64,000 nucleotides of DNA, from positions 1 to 64,000 of the forward strand of contig JAGGNB010000113.1 of NCBI GenBank assembly GCA_017886375.1. The letters are read 5' to 3'. This DNA comes from Octadecabacter sp. (GTDB taxonomy: Bacteria; Pseudomonadota; Alphaproteobacteria; Rhodobacterales; Rhodobacteraceae). A model generated the notes under the pieces. The model was not told where the DNA came from. It searched no databases and saw only the letters and a program-made list of their open reading frames with translations. The number at the start of each line of letters is the position of its first letter. Within the stretch, counting starts at the first letter, position 1. Made by a program: the position numbers and the translations under genes. Of this stretch, positions 19,014-31,504 are shown in pieces.

Positions 19014-20110
19014 CTTGACGCGATTGTCAGGTCCCTAAACATGTTTTGCAAGATCAGAAAGTCACCAACCGTGTCGCATTCAGGCATAATCATCGTCAAA
19101 TCCAATGCCGCTGTTTCACCGCTCGGGGACACTTGAATGCTCTGCGCGTTAAGCTCTTGGCCACAGTTTCCTAACGTAATCTCAGCTTCGGCAGCCAATA
19201 TAACATTCGGAGCCGCGCCCGTCATTCCACTCGGGAAAGTATAGATTTCTGCCATCAAGCCATCACCAACCGATCCGTCACCAAGACGCACCAAATACCC
19301 ACCAGTCGCAGTTTCAAGGCGGTCGATGTCACCAGGGTTATCGACGTAGATATGGTTGTCATCACCAAACGTTGCATCGTTTTCATAAGCGCTCAACATG
19401 ACTGAAACGTCGCCCTGCCATTGCAGCACGGCACGATCATAATTCGCAAAATCTGAAACGATTGCCGTCGCAACAGCGCCGTCGCCACCGATAAAATCTG
19501 CAATTATAACAACGGCTTCAGCCAAGGCGGGCACAATCAGTTCGGCTTCACCAACGCCGTCAGTCATTGCAGTAAACATCATGCCTTGATGGTGAATCGT
19601 AAAAGGTGAATTTACATGGCACGGTGCCTCAATGACCAATCTGATACTGGCTGCAGCGCCAGCTGTTGCTTCCATCGACGGCACGCAATCATTTGCTGAG
19701 TCGCCAGCAATATTTGACCCCACAACCGGGGTGGCTTCTGTATCAAGTGCTGCGAGTTGGATTGGTGCCACCTGCTCGACAGGCACTTTCGCAGTTTCCG
19801 GTAGGATGACAGCCGCAGATACAGCTGGCGCAGGTTCCACGATTTCAGGGGAAGACGCAAAAACGACACCGCCTTGCGCCACTGGAATCGGCAAAAATTC
19901 ATTTTCGGCTGAAACAGGGTTTTCCGGCAACGACTGGTTCTCGACCATCGATGCCTCTCCGGCTGCTTGTGTAAACGGTGCTGGTTGGACCGGCGCCGAA
20001 TCGGCACCGAACCGGCTCGCTAGGACGTCACCATTTTGCATTACAAAACCGATGCCCAACGCGACACTGAACGTGCCAGCTGCCATGCCAATTTTTCTGA
20101 GTTTCGCCAT
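19010..20110 (-). CDS. Secreted hypothetical protein, operon partner of the SBP-OmpA fusion
   Basis: N-terminal signal/TM, 4-nt overlap with 17469..19013; no family recognised. Confidence 0.6.
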   Translation of the reverse strand: MAKLRKIGMAAGTFSVALGIGFVMQNGDVLASRFGADSAPVQPAPFTQAAGEASMVENQSLPENPVSAENEFLPIPVAQGGVVFASSPEIVEPAPAVSAAVILPETAKVPVEQVAPIQLAALDTEATPVVGSNIAGDSANDCVPSMEATAGAAASIRLVIEAPCHVNSPFTIHHQGMMFTAMTDGVGEAELIVPALAEAVVIIADFIGGDGAVATAIVSDFANYDRAVLQWQGDVSVMLSAYENDATFGDDNHIYVDNPGDIDRLETATGGYLVRLGDGSVGDGLMAEIYTFPSGMTGAAPNVILAAEAEITLGNCGQELNAQSIQVSPSGETAALDLTMIMPECDTVGDFLILQNMFRDLTIASR

Positions 20111-20260
20111 CGTTTTACTCCTTACCCAAACTCGGGTCCCACTAGGGGTCAGGAGGCAGATTGGTTTATCCCCATGGCCTTAAAAGGGCGGACATGGGGA
20201 TTCTTTCAGACAGCAATAAGGCAAGAACGCGGCTTTTCGCCTAAATCTTTGGTTAAGCGC

Positions 20261-22957
20261 CTAGGTTAAGCGGCCGTGACAATGTTTGAATTTGTTTCCA
20301 GATCCACAAGGGCATACGTCATTGCGCCCGGGATTGCCCCATGTCGCAGGATCCGCTTCGTCGAAGCCCGGCTTTGCGTCTGCTGTTGGCGCTGGCAACG
20401 CCGGTGCACCCGCTGCGGCCTTTGCCTGACGTTGCTGTTCCATAGCTTGTGCGACCATCGCTTCTTGTTCTTCCTTGGACATAGGTCGAATTTGCGCAAG
20501 CTTTTGCGTCACTTCAGACCGCAACCCATCGAGTAGGCTTTCAAACAGCTGAAACGATTCAGTTTTATACTCATTGAGCGGATCACGCTGCGCATACCCA
20601 CGAAAGCCCACGACGGATCGAAGGTGTTCAAGCGTCAGCAAATGCTCGCGCCATTTTGCGTCAATCGTCTGTAGCAGGATCTGCTTTTCGATATTGCGCA
20701 TGATTTCGGGGCCAAAGGCCGCCGTCTTTTCAGCCATATACGCTTCTGATGCTTCTTCGAGGCGTTCACGCAGATCACTATCATCAACGCCTTCTTCGTT
20801 GGCCCATTCGATAACAGGAACGTCGATTCCCAACTGGGCGATGACCTGCGCATAAAGCCCTTCGGTATCCCATTGGTCAGCGTAGCTTTTGGCCGGAATA
20901 TGGACGTCTACCAAATCATCAATCACTTGGCTGCGCATATCGGCGATGATTTCGGACAAATCTTCGGCTTCCATGATTTCGCGACGCTGGCTAAAGATCA
21001 CTTTACGCTGGTCGTTCATCACATCGTCAAATTTCAGCAACTGTTTACGAATGTCGAAGTTACGGCCTTCGACTTTCGCCTGGGCGCGCTCAAGCGACTT
21101 GTTGACCCAAGGGTGTACAATTGCTTCGCCGTCTTTCATGCCAAGTGATGACAAAACTTTGTCCAACCGTTCGGACCCGAAGATACGCATCAGATCATCT
21201 TCGAGCGACAAGAAGAATGACGATTTTCCCGGATCGCCCTGACGGCCTGACCGCCCACGAAGCTGATTGTCGATGCGACGGCTTTCGTGGCGTTCAGTCG
21301 CTAAAACGTACAAACCGCCTGCGTCTTTAACGGCCTGTTCATCGCCGGTATGTGCTGCTTCGATCTTTGCGCGCACGACTTCATTGTCGTCATCGGGCGA
21401 CGCCGCGATGGCTTCCATGATCTTGAATTCGACGTTGCCACCCAGCTTAATGTCCGTACCACGACCTGCCATGTTGGTCGCAATCGTCACAGCACCCAGC
21501 TTACCTGCATCAGCGACAATCTGCGCTTCCTGCTCGTGCTGGCGTGCGTTCAAAACGTTATGCACGATGCCTTCAGTCGTCAAAAGTTGGCTTAAAAATT
21601 CGGACTTCTCAATCGATGTCGTACCAACAAGGGTTGGCTGACCTTTTTCGTTGGCTTCTTTGATTGCCTTAACGACGCCATTAAACTTCTCTGTCGCCGT
21701 GCGATACACTTGGTCATGCTCATCTACTCGCGCGATGGGGCGGTTTGTCGGTACCTCGACAACACCCAGCCCGTAAATCTCGGCGAATTCATCTGCTTCG
21801 GTTAGCGCGGTGCCCGTCATGCCGCCCAGTTTATCGTACAGGCGGAAATAGTTCTGGAACGTAACAGATGCCAGCGTGACGTTCTCGGGCATGATCTTGC
21901 AACCCTCTTTCGCCTCAATCGCTTGGTGCAGACCCTCGGACAAACGTCGACCTGTCATCATCCGTCCGGTGAATTCGTCAATCAGCACAACCTCGTTGTC
22001 GCGCACGATGTAATCTTTGTCCTTGGTGAACAGCTTATGGGCACGCAGACCTTGATTGACATGGTGCACGATTGACGTGCTTTCGGGCGCATAAAGGGAT
22101 TGATCCGCAGGCAAAATACCTGCCGACACTAACCGCTCTTCAAGAAATTCGTTACCCTCGTCCGTGTAGTTAACGTTGCGGGTCTTTTCGTCGAGCGTGA
22201 AATGTTCGTCCGTAATTTCAGGGATCAGCTTGTCGATGGTCGTATACATCGCAGAACGGTCTTCGGCGGGTCCGGAAATGATCAACGGCGTGCGCGCCTC
22301 ATCAACCAGAATAGAATCCACTTCGTCGACGATCGCATAGTTGTGGCCGCGCTGGTTCATCTGTGCCAGTTCAGATTTCATATTGTCGCGCAGATAATCA
22401 AACCCAAGCTCGTTGTTGGTCGCATAGGTCACATCACAACGATACGCGGCGTTTTTCTCGGCTTCGGGCTGCTGGGGGTAAATCACACCAGTCGTCAGGC
22501 CCAAGGCGCCAAACACTTGGCTCATCCATTCGGCGTCACGTTTGGCGAGGTAGTCGTTCACCGTCACCACATGCACGCCCTTGCCCGTCAGCGCGTTCAG
22601 ATATGCTGGGAACGTCGCGACAAGGGTCTTGCCCTCACCCGTTTTCATTTCGGAAATATTGCCCTGATGCAGGAATATGCCACCCATCAATTGCACATCA
22701 AACGCCCGCAGACCCAAGGCGCGTCTTGCAGCCTCACGACAGTTCGCAAATGCCTCTGGCAACAAATCATCAAGGCTCTCACCGCCCATCGCGCGTTTGG
22801 CCAGTTCCTCGGTCTTCGCTTTGATACCCTCGTCGCTCAGGGCTTCGCATTCAGGCTCCAGCGCGTTGACTTGTTCAATCAGCGGCAGCGTGGCCTTCAC
22901 CAAACGGTCGTTCGGCGTACCGAAAATCTTTTTAGCAATTGTTCCAAGACCGAGCAT
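20261..22957 (-). CDS. secA: Preprotein translocase subunit SecA
   Basis: [39 protein letters not shown]-terminal SEC-C zinc motif [14 protein letters not shown]. Confidence 0.97.
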   Translation of the reverse strand: MLGLGTIAKKIFGTPNDRLVKATLPLIEQVNALEPECEALSDEGIKAKTEELAKRAMGGESLDDLLPEAFANCREAARRALGLRAFDVQLMGGIFLHQGNISEMKTGEGKTLVATFPAYLNALTGKGVHVVTVNDYLAKRDAEWMSQVFGALGLTTGVIYPQQPEAEKNAAYRCDVTYATNNELGFDYLRDNMKSELAQMNQRGHNYAIVDEVDSILVDEARTPLIISGPAEDRSAMYTTIDKLIPEITDEHFTLDEKTRNVNYTDEGNEFLEERLVSAGILPADQSLYAPESTSIVHHVNQGLRAHKLFTKDKDYIVRDNEVVLIDEFTGRMMTGRRLSEGLHQAIEAKEGCKIMPENVTLASVTFQNYFRLYDKLGGMTGTALTEADEFAEIYGLGVVEVPTNRPIARVDEHDQVYRTATEKFNGVVKAIKEANEKGQPTLVGTTSIEKSEFLSQLLTTEGIVHNVLNARQHEQEAQIVADAGKLGAVTIATNMAGRGTDIKLGGNVEFKIMEAIAASPDDDNEVVRAKIEAAHTGDEQAVKDAGGLYVLATERHESRRIDNQLRGRSGRQGDPGKSSFFLSLEDDLMRIFGSERLDKVLSSLGMKDGEAIVHPWVNKSLERAQAKVEGRNFDIRKQLLKFDDVMNDQRKVIFSQRREIMEAEDLSEIIADMRSQVIDDLVDVHIPAKSYADQWDTEGLYAQVIAQLGIDVPVIEWANEEGVDDSDLRERLEEASEAYMAEKTAAFGPEIMRNIEKQILLQTIDAKWREHLLTLEHLRSVVGFRGYAQRDPLNEYKTESFQLFESLLDGLRSEVTQKLAQIRPMSKEEQEAMVAQAMEQQRQAKAAAGAPALPAPTADAKPGFDEADPATWGNPGRNDVCPCGSGNKFKHCHGRLT

Positions 22958-23145
22958 ATTCTCTCCGCGCGCGCCTGTTTCGGCGTCTCTGACATCAATG
23001 TGTGAGGAGGTTGGTTGTGCCTGTCGAACGCGCCCAATAGAAACGGCGCCAAGACCGGCCCCCTCGGGACCTCTAGGGGATGTAAGGGGCCGCTACATAG
23101 GTGTCAACGCCGCGGCCCGCCGCGGCTCATCAAGGAACTGTTAAC

Positions 23146-24000
23146 ATGCTATTTCGCACCAAATTGCTGGCCTCTGCCGCACTTTTTACTTTCACTGCCA
23201 GCTTCGCTTACGGCGACGCCCATACCGACATGACGGCTGAGACTGTCGTGGCGTCGGTCAACGGGTCAGACATAACGTTGGGCCAGCTCGTGATGTTGCG
23301 TTCACAACTGCCGGAACAATATCAACAACTGGCCGATGACGTTGTTTTCAACGGACTGATCGATCAACTGGTGAACCAGCAACTCCTTGGCGATACGCTC
23401 GAGGTTGAACCAAAACGGATCGGCATCGCCATCACGAACGAAGTGCGCTCCTTGCGGGCGGGCGAAGTGGTCAACACGTTCACCAGCGCACCAGTTGATG
23501 AAGCAGATTTGCAAGCGGCCTATGATGCGCGTTTTGCGGATGTCGTGCCTGACGCTGAATTCAACGCCTCCCACATCTTGGTAGAAACCGAAGACGAAGC
23601 GATCGAGATCAAAACGATGATCGACGATGGTGCTGATTTCGCCGAAACAGCCGTCGAAAAATCAACCGGCCCATCCGGTCCATCCGGTGGGGATCTTGGC
23701 TGGTTCGGTCTTGGCATGATGGTTCCTGCCTTCGAAGAGGCCGTGCTGACACTGGACGCCGGCGAAGTATCGCCGCCCGTACAAACGCAATTTGGCTGGC
23801 ACATCGTCAAGCTCAATGAAACGCGCGAAACACCGTTGCCGACACTGGACGATTTGCGTGTTGAGCTAACGACGGGCATTCAACAGCAGGGTCTCGACGC
23901 GCTCATCACGACCTTGACCGAAGCCGCCGACATCACACTGCCCGAAGAAGGCCAGTTCGATTACACGTTGATCCAGAACCTTGAACTGCTTGAGGACTAA
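23146..24000 (+). CDS. Periplasmic parvulin-type peptidyl-prolyl isomerase (PpiC/SurA-like)
   Basis: Signal peptide; ASHILVETEDEAIEIKTMIDDGADFAETAVEKSTGPSGPSGGDLGWFG. Confidence 0.88.
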   Translation: MLFRTKLLASAALFTFTASFAYGDAHTDMTAETVVASVNGSDITLGQLVMLRSQLPEQYQQLADDVVFNGLIDQLVNQQLLGDTLEVEPKRIGIAITNEVRSLRAGEVVNTFTSAPVDEADLQAAYDARFADVVPDAEFNASHILVETEDEAIEIKTMIDDGADFAETAVEKSTGPSGPSGGDLGWFGLGMMVPAFEEAVLTLDAGEVSPPVQTQFGWHIVKLNETRETPLPTLDDLRVELTTGIQQQGLDALITTLTEAADITLPEEGQFDYTLIQNLELLED

Positions 24001-24002
24001 TC

Positions 24003-25217
24003 ATGGCTATTTCCCCGCTCGCACCTGCCAGCTTTCCCGACTTATTTGTCATTGAAGGTGTGCGTTTCGCATCCGGTGCGGCGGGGGTGAAATACAAAGA
24101 CCGAAAAGACGTAATGTTGGTGGAACTCGCCGCTGGCACGGCAGTTGCCGGGGTTTTCACGCGCTCGGCCACACGCTCGGCCCCTGTTTTGGACTGTCAG
24201 TCCAAAATGGGTGGTGCGGCGGATGGCCGCGCGGCGATCCTCGTGAATTCCGGCAATTCCAATGCGTTCACAGGGGCTGCTGGCGAACGCTCCGTTACAG
24301 CAATATGTGACGCCGTTGCGGCGGCCACAGGCATCCAAACGGACCGTATCTTCACAGCGTCTACCGGTGTCATCGGCGAACGCCTGCCCCATGATCGTAT
24401 CATTGCGAAGGTCAATGACCTTGCGGCGGGTCTTACGTCCAGCGGCATCAATGACGCCGCCAAAGCGATTATGACCACTGACACATTCCCAAAAGGCGCA
24501 TGTGCGGAAGTTGTTATCGACGGAAAAACTGTGCGCATCGCGGGCATCGCCAAGGGGTCAGGGATGATCGCGCCCGATATGGCAACGATGCTGGTCTACA
24601 TCTTTACTGACGCCAAGATTTCACAACCCGATCTGCAAACCCTGCTGGCAACGCTCACCGACCAGACGTTCAACTGCATCACTGTGGACAGCGACACATC
24701 CACCTCTGACAGCCTGATGTGTGCTGCCACCGGCGCATCCGGCGTTGATGTAACCAATAGCGCCGGCTTCACCCAGGCACTGCATGGCGTCATGCTCAAC
24801 CTCGCCCACCAAGTGGTGCGCGACGGCGAAGGTGCCACCAAATTCGTCGAAGTCCGCGTGTCTGGTGCGGCCAGCGACGCCGACGCCCGCAAAGTCGGCC
24901 TGTCCATCGCCAATTCCCCCCTCGTTAAGACCGCCATCGCAGGCGAAGACCCAAACTGGGGCCGGATCGTCATGGCGGTTGGCAAGTCCGGTGCACAAGC
25001 TGACCGCGACCGCCTAACAATCCGGTTTGGTGATATCTTGGTAGCTGAAAACGGTTGGGTGTCGCCCGACTACACCGAAGCCGCGGGTGCAGCGTACATG
25101 AAACAACAAGATCTTGTCATTGCCGTCGATCTTGGCATCGCGGGTGGCTTGGGCACTGTCTGGACCTGTGATCTGACCCACGGATACATCACCATCAACG
25201 CCGACTACCGTTCATGA
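24003..25217 (+). CDS. argJ: Bifunctional glutamate N-acetyltransferase/amino-acid acetyltransferase ArgJ
   Basis: ILVNSGNSNAFTG, GSGMIAPDMATML autoprocessing site, GEDPNWGRI. Confidence 0.96.
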   Translation: MAISPLAPASFPDLFVIEGVRFASGAAGVKYKDRKDVMLVELAAGTAVAGVFTRSATRSAPVLDCQSKMGGAADGRAAILVNSGNSNAFTGAAGERSVTAICDAVAAATGIQTDRIFTASTGVIGERLPHDRIIAKVNDLAAGLTSSGINDAAKAIMTTDTFPKGACAEVVIDGKTVRIAGIAKGSGMIAPDMATMLVYIFTDAKISQPDLQTLLATLTDQTFNCITVDSDTSTSDSLMCAATGASGVDVTNSAGFTQALHGVMLNLAHQVVRDGEGATKFVEVRVSGAASDADARKVGLSIANSPLVKTAIAGEDPNWGRIVMAVGKSGAQADRDRLTIRFGDILVAENGWVSPDYTEAAGAAYMKQQDLVIAVDLGIAGGLGTVWTCDLTHGYITINADYRS

Positions 25218-25612
25218 AAACCGTGTTGGTCAGTGCGGTCGCGCTCATCGATGTCGATGGTCGTGTTTTGCTCGCGCAGCGGCCCGAAGGGAAGTCTATG
25301 GCCGGTCTTTGGGAATTTCCCGGTGGCAAAGTAGAGATTGGCGAAACACCCGAGGCTGCGTTGATCCGCGAACTGCAAGAAGAGCTGGGCATTGATACAT
25401 GGCAGTCCTGCCTTGCGCCTCTGACGTTCGCCAGCCACAGCTATGACGATTTCCACCTAATTATGCCGCTGTTCGCCTGCCGGAAATGGGACGGAACCCC
25501 GACCCCGCGCGAGGGCCAGACCCTTAAATGGGTGCGGGCAAACCAGCTGCGCGACTATCCGATGCCTGCCGCTGACCTGCCCCTGATCCCAATCTTACGA
25601 GACTGGATTTAG
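25214..25612 (+). CDS. mutT: 8-oxo-dGTP diphosphatase MutT (NUDIX)
   Basis: GGKVEIGETPEAALIRELQEELGI NUDIX box. Confidence 0.88.
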   Translation: MKTVLVSAVALIDVDGRVLLAQRPEGKSMAGLWEFPGGKVEIGETPEAALIRELQEELGIDTWQSCLAPLTFASHSYDDFHLIMPLFACRKWDGTPTPREGQTLKWVRANQLRDYPMPAADLPLIPILRDWI

Positions 25613-25790
25613 CAGTTAAACGCGAGATATGTTAAAAACAGGCAATATATAGTCACTTTTTTCACTCTCATGGCTATATTTTGGGTGACATACAAACATC
25701 TCACTGCTTTAATCAACTGTAAGTAGAGAGATTGTATCCTGAACCTTCATTGTTTTAGGAATTTGTGAGCAAAGATTTGGGAGGATCGTC

Positions 25791-25925
25791 ATGCTTCGTA
25801 CAATAACAGTTGGAAACCATATTCAGGTTCAGGGCCTGTTTGTTCGGTCGCTTGAAAACGGCAAGGTGATTGTCGCAGTCGGAGAGCGCCAATACCAAGG
25901 CCAGCCGGTAGAGCGTCTCAACTAA
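25791..25925 (+). CDS. 44-aa small protein MLRTITVGNHIQVQGLFVRSLENGKVIVAVGERQYQGQPVERLN
   Basis: RBS GGGAGG 6 nt before ATG, AT-rich upstream region, strong hairpin immediately downstream; unlisted in the ORF track. Confidence 0.65.
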   Translation: MLRTITVGNHIQVQGLFVRSLENGKVIVAVGERQYQGQPVERLN

Positions 25926-25945
25926 TTTGAATGCTATTAAATGAA

Positions 25946-25974
25946 AAAGGGGACGCCGATGTGGCGTCCCCTTT
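25946..25974. terminator. Bidirectional terminator between convergent small ORF and infB
   Basis: AAAGGGGACGCC-gatgt-GGCGTCCCCTTT, 12-bp perfect stem flanked by A-rich and T-rich sequence. Confidence 0.85.
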
Positions 25975-25994
25975 CGTGTTTTCAGGCCGCTGCT

Positions 25995-28475
25995 TTACAG
26001 CGTGCGTTCCACTTCTTCGCGCTCAAAGATCTCGATGACATCGTTTGGACGGATGTCTTCGTATTTCTCGAACGCCATGCCACATTCCTGACCGGACTGA
26101 ACTTCAGGCACTTCATCCTTGAAACGTTTCAGCGTCTTAAGTGTGCCTTCGTGGATCACAACATCATCACGCAGTAGGCGCACACCAGCTGAACGTCGCG
26201 CGACGCCTTCGGTGACCAAGCAACCAGCAATCATGCCGACATTAGAAACCTTAAAGACCTCTTTGATGTTGGCGTAACCGATAAAGTTCTCACGAACTTC
26301 GGCAGACAACAGACCAGACGCCGCCGCTTTGATATCGTCCACGAGATCGTAAATGATCGAGTAGTAGCGAATCTCAACGCCCTTTTGGTTCGCCGACTGA
26401 CGCGCAGATGCATTCGCACGCACGTTAAAGCCGATCACGGGTGCACCGGAAGCTTCGGCTAAGGCGATATCACTTTCAGTGATCGCACCAACGCCGGAAT
26501 GTAGGACCCGCACGCGCACTTCGTCGTTGCCGATCTTGGCCATCGCCTGAACAATCGCTTCGGTCGAACCTTGCACGTCGCCTTTGACGAGGATCGGCAG
26601 CTCAGAAACGCTTTCGCTTGCCTTTGCGTTCGCCATCAACTGGTCCAGGGTCACAGCAGCACCAGCGGCGGCGCGTTTCTCTTTCGCAGCGTTGGCGCGG
26701 TATTCAGCGATCTCACGCGCTTGCGCTTCGGTGGAAGTCACGTTCAAAACGTCACCCGCTTCCGGCGTTCCGTTCAGGCCAAGAACCTCAACAGGGACGG
26801 ATGGGCCAGCCTCTTCGATACGTTCACCTTTGTCATCGATCAACGCGCGGACTTTGCCCCACTGCTCACCCACAACAAAGATATCACCTCGGCGCAACGT
26901 ACCCGTTTCAATCAACACGGTCGCGACAGGGCCGCGGCCAATGTCCAACTGCGCCTCAATCACAGCACCTTGTGCGGCGCGATCTGGGTTGGCTTTCAGT
27001 TCCAGCAATTCGGACTGCAACGCAATCGCCTCAAGCAGTTCATCAAGGCCTTGGCCAGTCAGGGCCGACACTTCGACGTCTTGAACTTCACCAGACATCT
27101 TTTCGACGATCACGGAATGCTGCAACAGATCCGTGCGAACCTTGTTTGCGTCAGCTGCCGGACGGTCGATCTTGTTGATCGCCACGATCATCGGCACGTT
27201 CGCCGCTTTCGCGTGGTGGATCGCTTCGATTGTCTGCGGCATCACTGCGTCGTCAGCAGCAACAACCAGAACCACGATATCCGTGACTTGCGCACCACGG
27301 GCACGCATCGACGTAAACGCCGCGTGTCCCGGAGTATCAAGGAACGTTAGCTTCGCGCCGCTTTCGGTCGTAACTTGATACGCACCGATGTGCTGCGTAA
27401 TGCCGCCCGCCTCGCCAGCCACAACTTTTGCGTTGCGGATTGCATCAAGCAGCGACGTCTTACCGTGGTCAACGTGACCCATGATCGTGATGACCGGTGG
27501 GCGTGGCTTCAGATCTTTCGCGTCGTCTTCGATGATCTTGATCACATCTTCGACATCCGAATCAGAAACACGCACGACTCTGTGGCCAAATTCTTCGACG
27601 ATCAATTCTGCCGTGTCGGCATCAATAGATTGATTCTGCGTCGCCATGATACCGTTGTTCATCAACGATTTCACAACATCGGACACCTTTTCAGACATCC
27701 GGTTTGCCAATTCAGATACAACAATCGCTTCTGGAACCTGAACGTCGCGCATAACTTTTTCACGCTCGACGTTTTGGCCCATAGCCTTTTGACGAGCACG
27801 ATCTTGCTTACGCTTCATCTGCGCCATGGACCGATGACGGCCACCTTCACCGCCACGCAGCGCTTGGTTCAACGTCAGCTTACCACCGCGGCGGGCATCG
27901 TCTTGGCCCTTGTTCTTGCGGGTGTCGCGGTCGTCTTCTTTCTTGCGCGGTGCCGCAGCAGGTGCGCCGCCGCTTGGGGGCGCACGTCGCTGGGCTGGGG
28001 CCAACTCTGGGTCAACGACCGCAGGGGCAGCCGCAGCTTGCGCCGCAACTTCGGCATCACGCTTCTTTTGCTCTTCTTCGTCTTTTTTGGCTTTGACGGC
28101 CTCTTCGCGCTCTTTCTCTTCGAGCTCTTTGGCGTCAATCTCTGCACGACGAAGTTCACGCTGTTCAGCGCGTTCTTTGTCATCCGCATCACGCTTTGCG
28201 GCGTCTTCGACTTCGCGGGCTTTAGCAAGTTGCAGCGCCTTCATCCGGCGCGCCATCTCGACGTCCGAAATACCTGCGGGCCGCTTGGACGGATCACCGC
28301 CCAAAGGTGCAGAACCGCTGCCAGCTGGCTTTGGCGTACCCGGCTTGGGCACGACAACGCGCTTGCGCTTCGTTTCAACTACAACGTTCTTGGTACGCCC
28401 GTGGCTGAAGCTTTGCTTCACGCTTCCGGGACGGGGAGTAACACCAAGTGGCTTTTTGCCGTCTGAATCGCTCAT
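25995..28475 (-). CDS. infB: Translation initiation factor IF-2
   Basis: [45 protein letters not shown]. Confidence 0.97.
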   Translation of the reverse strand: MSDSDGKKPLGVTPRPGSVKQSFSHGRTKNVVVETKRKRVVVPKPGTPKPAGSGSAPLGGDPSKRPAGISDVEMARRMKALQLAKAREVEDAAKRDADDKERAEQRELRRAEIDAKELEEKEREEAVKAKKDEEEQKKRDAEVAAQAAAAPAVVDPELAPAQRRAPPSGGAPAAAPRKKEDDRDTRKNKGQDDARRGGKLTLNQALRGGEGGRHRSMAQMKRKQDRARQKAMGQNVEREKVMRDVQVPEAIVVSELANRMSEKVSDVVKSLMNNGIMATQNQSIDADTAELIVEEFGHRVVRVSDSDVEDVIKIIEDDAKDLKPRPPVITIMGHVDHGKTSLLDAIRNAKVVAGEAGGITQHIGAYQVTTESGAKLTFLDTPGHAAFTSMRARGAQVTDIVVLVVAADDAVMPQTIEAIHHAKAANVPMIVAINKIDRPAADANKVRTDLLQHSVIVEKMSGEVQDVEVSALTGQGLDELLEAIALQSELLELKANPDRAAQGAVIEAQLDIGRGPVATVLIETGTLRRGDIFVVGEQWGKVRALIDDKGERIEEAGPSVPVEVLGLNGTPEAGDVLNVTSTEAQAREIAEYRANAAKEKRAAAGAAVTLDQLMANAKASESVSELPILVKGDVQGSTEAIVQAMAKIGNDEVRVRVLHSGVGAITESDIALAEASGAPVIGFNVRANASARQSANQKGVEIRYYSIIYDLVDDIKAAASGLLSAEVRENFIGYANIKEVFKVSNVGMIAGCLVTEGVARRSAGVRLLRDDVVIHEGTLKTLKRFKDEVPEVQSGQECGMAFEKYEDIRPNDVIEIFEREEVERTL

Positions 28476-29104
28476 GTAGCTTTTATTCCTTCCGAGGCGG
28501 TGCCTTCACCGCCGTCTATCTCGCGCAAGCTCTTAAGCTTCGCGGCTTCCTCTACAACACGGTTACTGAGTTTGCCAGAGGCGAGAGCCCCATGTATCAC
28601 AGTTCCCCGTCCGAATGCCAAACCCAATTCCTGGGCTGTAAGGCAACCAAAATAACGCGCCCCTTCGGGCGTCCATAGCTTCGTCTTGCCGCGTTCCGAT
28701 CCATCAGAGGCCTGCAGCAAAGCGCGGACATTTTCGCCCCCGCCCAGCCAGCCTTTGACTTTTTCGAACCCGGCGACCGCCAAGCCCGCTTTGCGGGCCA
28801 TTGCGATCAAATCAACAACACGGCGCGCCATTTGGCGTTCCACTTCGTCAGTCAATCCGTCCGGCACCGTCACGGGTGCCTTGGCGGACTTGGAAAACTG
28901 GCCGCGACCCGCCTTATCAAGTGCTGCGCGGGTTGCAGTAACCCACATGCCCCGACCTGGCAACTTTTCCAATATATCAGGCACGACCTGATTATCTGGA
29001 CCAATGACAAAACGGATCAACCCCTCCTTCGGAGTTACCTCGCCGGTGACAATGCACCGCCGCTCTGAGACATCTTGGTCTTTGGTGCGCCCACTGCGAC
29101 CCAT
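28472..29104 (-). CDS. YlxR-family RNA-binding protein (DUF448)
   Basis: [24 protein letters not shown]...PGRGMWV, between nusA and infB. Confidence 0.88.
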   Translation of the reverse strand: MGRSGRTKDQDVSERRCIVTGEVTPKEGLIRFVIGPDNQVVPDILEKLPGRGMWVTATRAALDKAGRGQFSKSAKAPVTVPDGLTDEVERQMARRVVDLIAMARKAGLAVAGFEKVKGWLGGGENVRALLQASDGSERGKTKLWTPEGARYFGCLTAQELGLAFGRGTVIHGALASGKLSNRVVEEAAKLKSLREIDGGEGTASEGIKAT

Positions 29105-29126
29105 CTGGCTACCCGGAGGCCTGCGA

Positions 29127-30743
29127 TCAGGCCTCCTGTTCCTCGCTTAGATCACCGTCTTCTTCGTCGGTATCTTTTACAAGATCATCAGGATCGACCC
29201 AACCGAGCATCACACGCGCGGTCATAATCATCGTTTGCGCTTCCTCAAGGCTCACCTCAAATGGTTCAAGCGACCCGTCGTCTTTGGTACGTTCACCGTT
29301 CGTGACAGTCCAGCCGCCGGCCAATTCCCAATCGGCACAGGTCGCGAAATCTTCCAGCGTCTTCACACCATCATTCGCCAGTGCTTCAATCATTTGGGGT
29401 GTCAGGCCCTCAAATTCAACAAGGCTGTCTTCTACACCCAATGCGCGGGCATTTTCCATCGCCTTGTTGTTCTTGGCTTCAATCACATCGCGCGCACGGG
29501 CCTGCAATTCGCTGGCCGTATCCGCATCAACACCGTCGATAACCAACAGCTCTTCGACTTCAACGTAGGCGACTTCTTCAAGTGTTGTGAAACCCTCGGA
29601 GACCAACAGCTGTGCAAAGAATTCATCAAGATCGAGTGATTCGATGAACAATCCGGTGCGCAGTTCGAATTCGGCCTGACGACGTTTGGATTCTTCTTCC
29701 TCGGTGAGGATGTCGATGTCCAAGCCTGTCAGCTGGCTTGCAAGACGCACGTTTTGGCCACGACGACCAATCGCCAACGACAATTGCTCTTCTGGAACAA
29801 CGACTTCGATGCGCTCGGCGTCTTCGTCAAACACAACTTTGGAAACCTCGGCTGGCTGCAATGCGTTCACCAAGAATGTTGGCATGTCTTCGTTCCACGG
29901 GATGATGTCGATCTTTTCACCCTGAAGCTCGTTCACAACAGCCTGCACACGCGAACCGCGCATACCAACGCAAGCACCGACTGGGTCGATGGAATTGTCA
30001 TATGAAATCACTGCGATCTTCGCGCGTGACCCTGGATCACGGGCAACGGCCTTGATCTCAATGATGCCTTCGTAAATTTCCGGCACTTCCATTTTGAACA
30101 ATTCAGCCATGAACTGCGGATCGGTGCGGCTCAGGAAAATCTGTGGGCCGCGCTGTTCGCGACGGACTTCTTTGATGTAGCAACGGATACGATCGTTCGG
30201 GCGATAGCTTTCGCGACCAATCTTTTCGTTGCGACGCAGGATCGCTTCGCCCGTGCCAACATCGACGATGACGTTGCCATATTCTTCGCGCTTGACCTGC
30301 GCGTTGATGATCGTACCGGCGCGGTCTTTGAAATCTTCATATTGCTTGTCACGCTCGGCTTCGCGGACCTTTTGCAAGATCACCTGCTTGGCGGATTGTG
30401 CCGCGATGCGGCCCATCTCAACGGGGGGGACTTCTTCGATAAATTCTTGGCCGACCTCAGGGTCTTCCATGTATTCTTTGGCCTGCTCAACTGTGAATTC
30501 AGACTGATAGTTCTCAAGCTCTGCCTCGGCCACAACCGTGCGAACCCGCGTGAACGTCGCCTTGCCGGTCTTGCGGTCGATGTGAACACGAATGTCCATT
30601 TCGGATCCGTAACGCGACTTTGCGGCCCTTGCGAGGGATTCTTCCATCGCTTCAACGACCAAAATAGGGTCAATCTGCTTTTCGCGGGCCACGGCCTCGG
30701 CGGTTTGCAAAAGTTCCAGCTGGTTGGCAGAGGTAATCGCCAT
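29127..30743 (-). CDS. nusA: Transcription termination/antitermination factor NusA
   Basis: [40 protein letters not shown]1 and KH domain segments. Confidence 0.96.
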   Translation of the reverse strand: MAITSANQLELLQTAEAVAREKQIDPILVVEAMEESLARAAKSRYGSEMDIRVHIDRKTGKATFTRVRTVVAEAELENYQSEFTVEQAKEYMEDPEVGQEFIEEVPPVEMGRIAAQSAKQVILQKVREAERDKQYEDFKDRAGTIINAQVKREEYGNVIVDVGTGEAILRRNEKIGRESYRPNDRIRCYIKEVRREQRGPQIFLSRTDPQFMAELFKMEVPEIYEGIIEIKAVARDPGSRAKIAVISYDNSIDPVGACVGMRGSRVQAVVNELQGEKIDIIPWNEDMPTFLVNALQPAEVSKVVFDEDAERIEVVVPEEQLSLAIGRRGQNVRLASQLTGLDIDILTEEEESKRRQAEFELRTGLFIESLDLDEFFAQLLVSEGFTTLEEVAYVEVEELLVIDGVDADTASELQARARDVIEAKNNKAMENARALGVEDSLVEFEGLTPQMIEALANDGVKTLEDFATCADWELAGGWTVTNGERTKDDGSLEPFEVSLEEAQTMIMTARVMLGWVDPDDLVKDTDEEDGDLSEEQEA

Positions 30744-31336
30744 TATTTTTTCTCCTCGTCAGAGCCGCTCAATACGGTCTCAACTTCGTCAAATTGCGTT
30801 TCATCGATCTGGCCCGCATCCTTGCGGCCCTTAAGAACGCCGCGGATCAAGTCTTCCGTCAGCACAAGCTTGGCATCCGTCAGCCATTCAAATTTCAAAC
30901 CAATCGTAACCGGCTCACCCTTATCTTCGATTTCGATCAGGACTTCGTCACCTTCAACACCGCGCAACATGCCTTTGAAACGGCGGCGTCCGTCGATTAA
31001 TTCTTCGGTTTCGATCTTGGCCTCATTGCCGTCCCATTGCACGAAATCCTTCAACCGCGTTAGCGGGCGATCAATGCCGGGGGACGATACTTCGAGGGTG
31101 AAAACATCTTTAATCGGGTCTTCGACGTCCAGAAGGGCAGATACCGCCGTGCTAATCTCTCCACAGTCGTCGACCTCAATTGTGCCATCAGGCTTTTGCG
31201 CCATGATTTGCAGGATCGATTCCTTGCCCGTCATCAGACGCACGCGCACAACCTCAAACCCCAGATCCTCAACGGTCGGGGTGATGATTTCTGTTATACG
31301 GCGATCCATAGCCGCGCGGGCGATCAGTTCAGACAT
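30743..31336 (-). CDS. rimP: Ribosome maturation factor RimP (start corrected to [13 protein letters not shown])
   Basis: [35 protein letters not shown]; upstream of nusA. Confidence 0.92.
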   Translation of the reverse strand: MSELIARAAMDRRITEIITPTVEDLGFEVVRVRLMTGKESILQIMAQKPDGTIEVDDCGEISTAVSALLDVEDPIKDVFTLEVSSPGIDRPLTRLKDFVQWDGNEAKIETEELIDGRRRFKGMLRGVEGDEVLIEIEDKGEPVTIGLKFEWLTDAKLVLTEDLIRGVLKGRKDAGQIDETQFDEVETVLSGSDEEKK

Positions 31337-31504
31337 GATGACTTTCGTTTGGACACAAAAAAACGGGCGCACGGCCCGTTGGAATTTCGGTGGGCTTCGG
31401 GGGTGGAGGCCGATGCGCCGCTGTTGAGAGGGGATATAGGGGAAGGGGCATGGTTCTGCAAGGGGCTTAACGGGTGCCGTCGTTTGCACCCCTGTGCATA
31501 CAGG

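Noticed and set aside
20233-20263. Direct repeat GGTTAAGCG at the 3' end of secA considered as a CtrA site
   Set aside because: TTAA spacing is 9 nt rather than 7 and it lies downstream of the convergent/terminal end, not before a start codon.
22202-23005. 267-aa ORF antisense to secA
   Set aside because: Overlaps strongly supported secA; no RBS or recognisable domain.
23671-23694. GGCCCATCCGGTCCATCCGGTGGG local repeat
   Set aside because: It encodes the GPSGPSGG loop of the parvulin domain; ordinary protein repeat.
27375-28466. 363-aa ORF antisense to infB
   Set aside because: Mirror of the charged infB N-terminal region; composition artefact.
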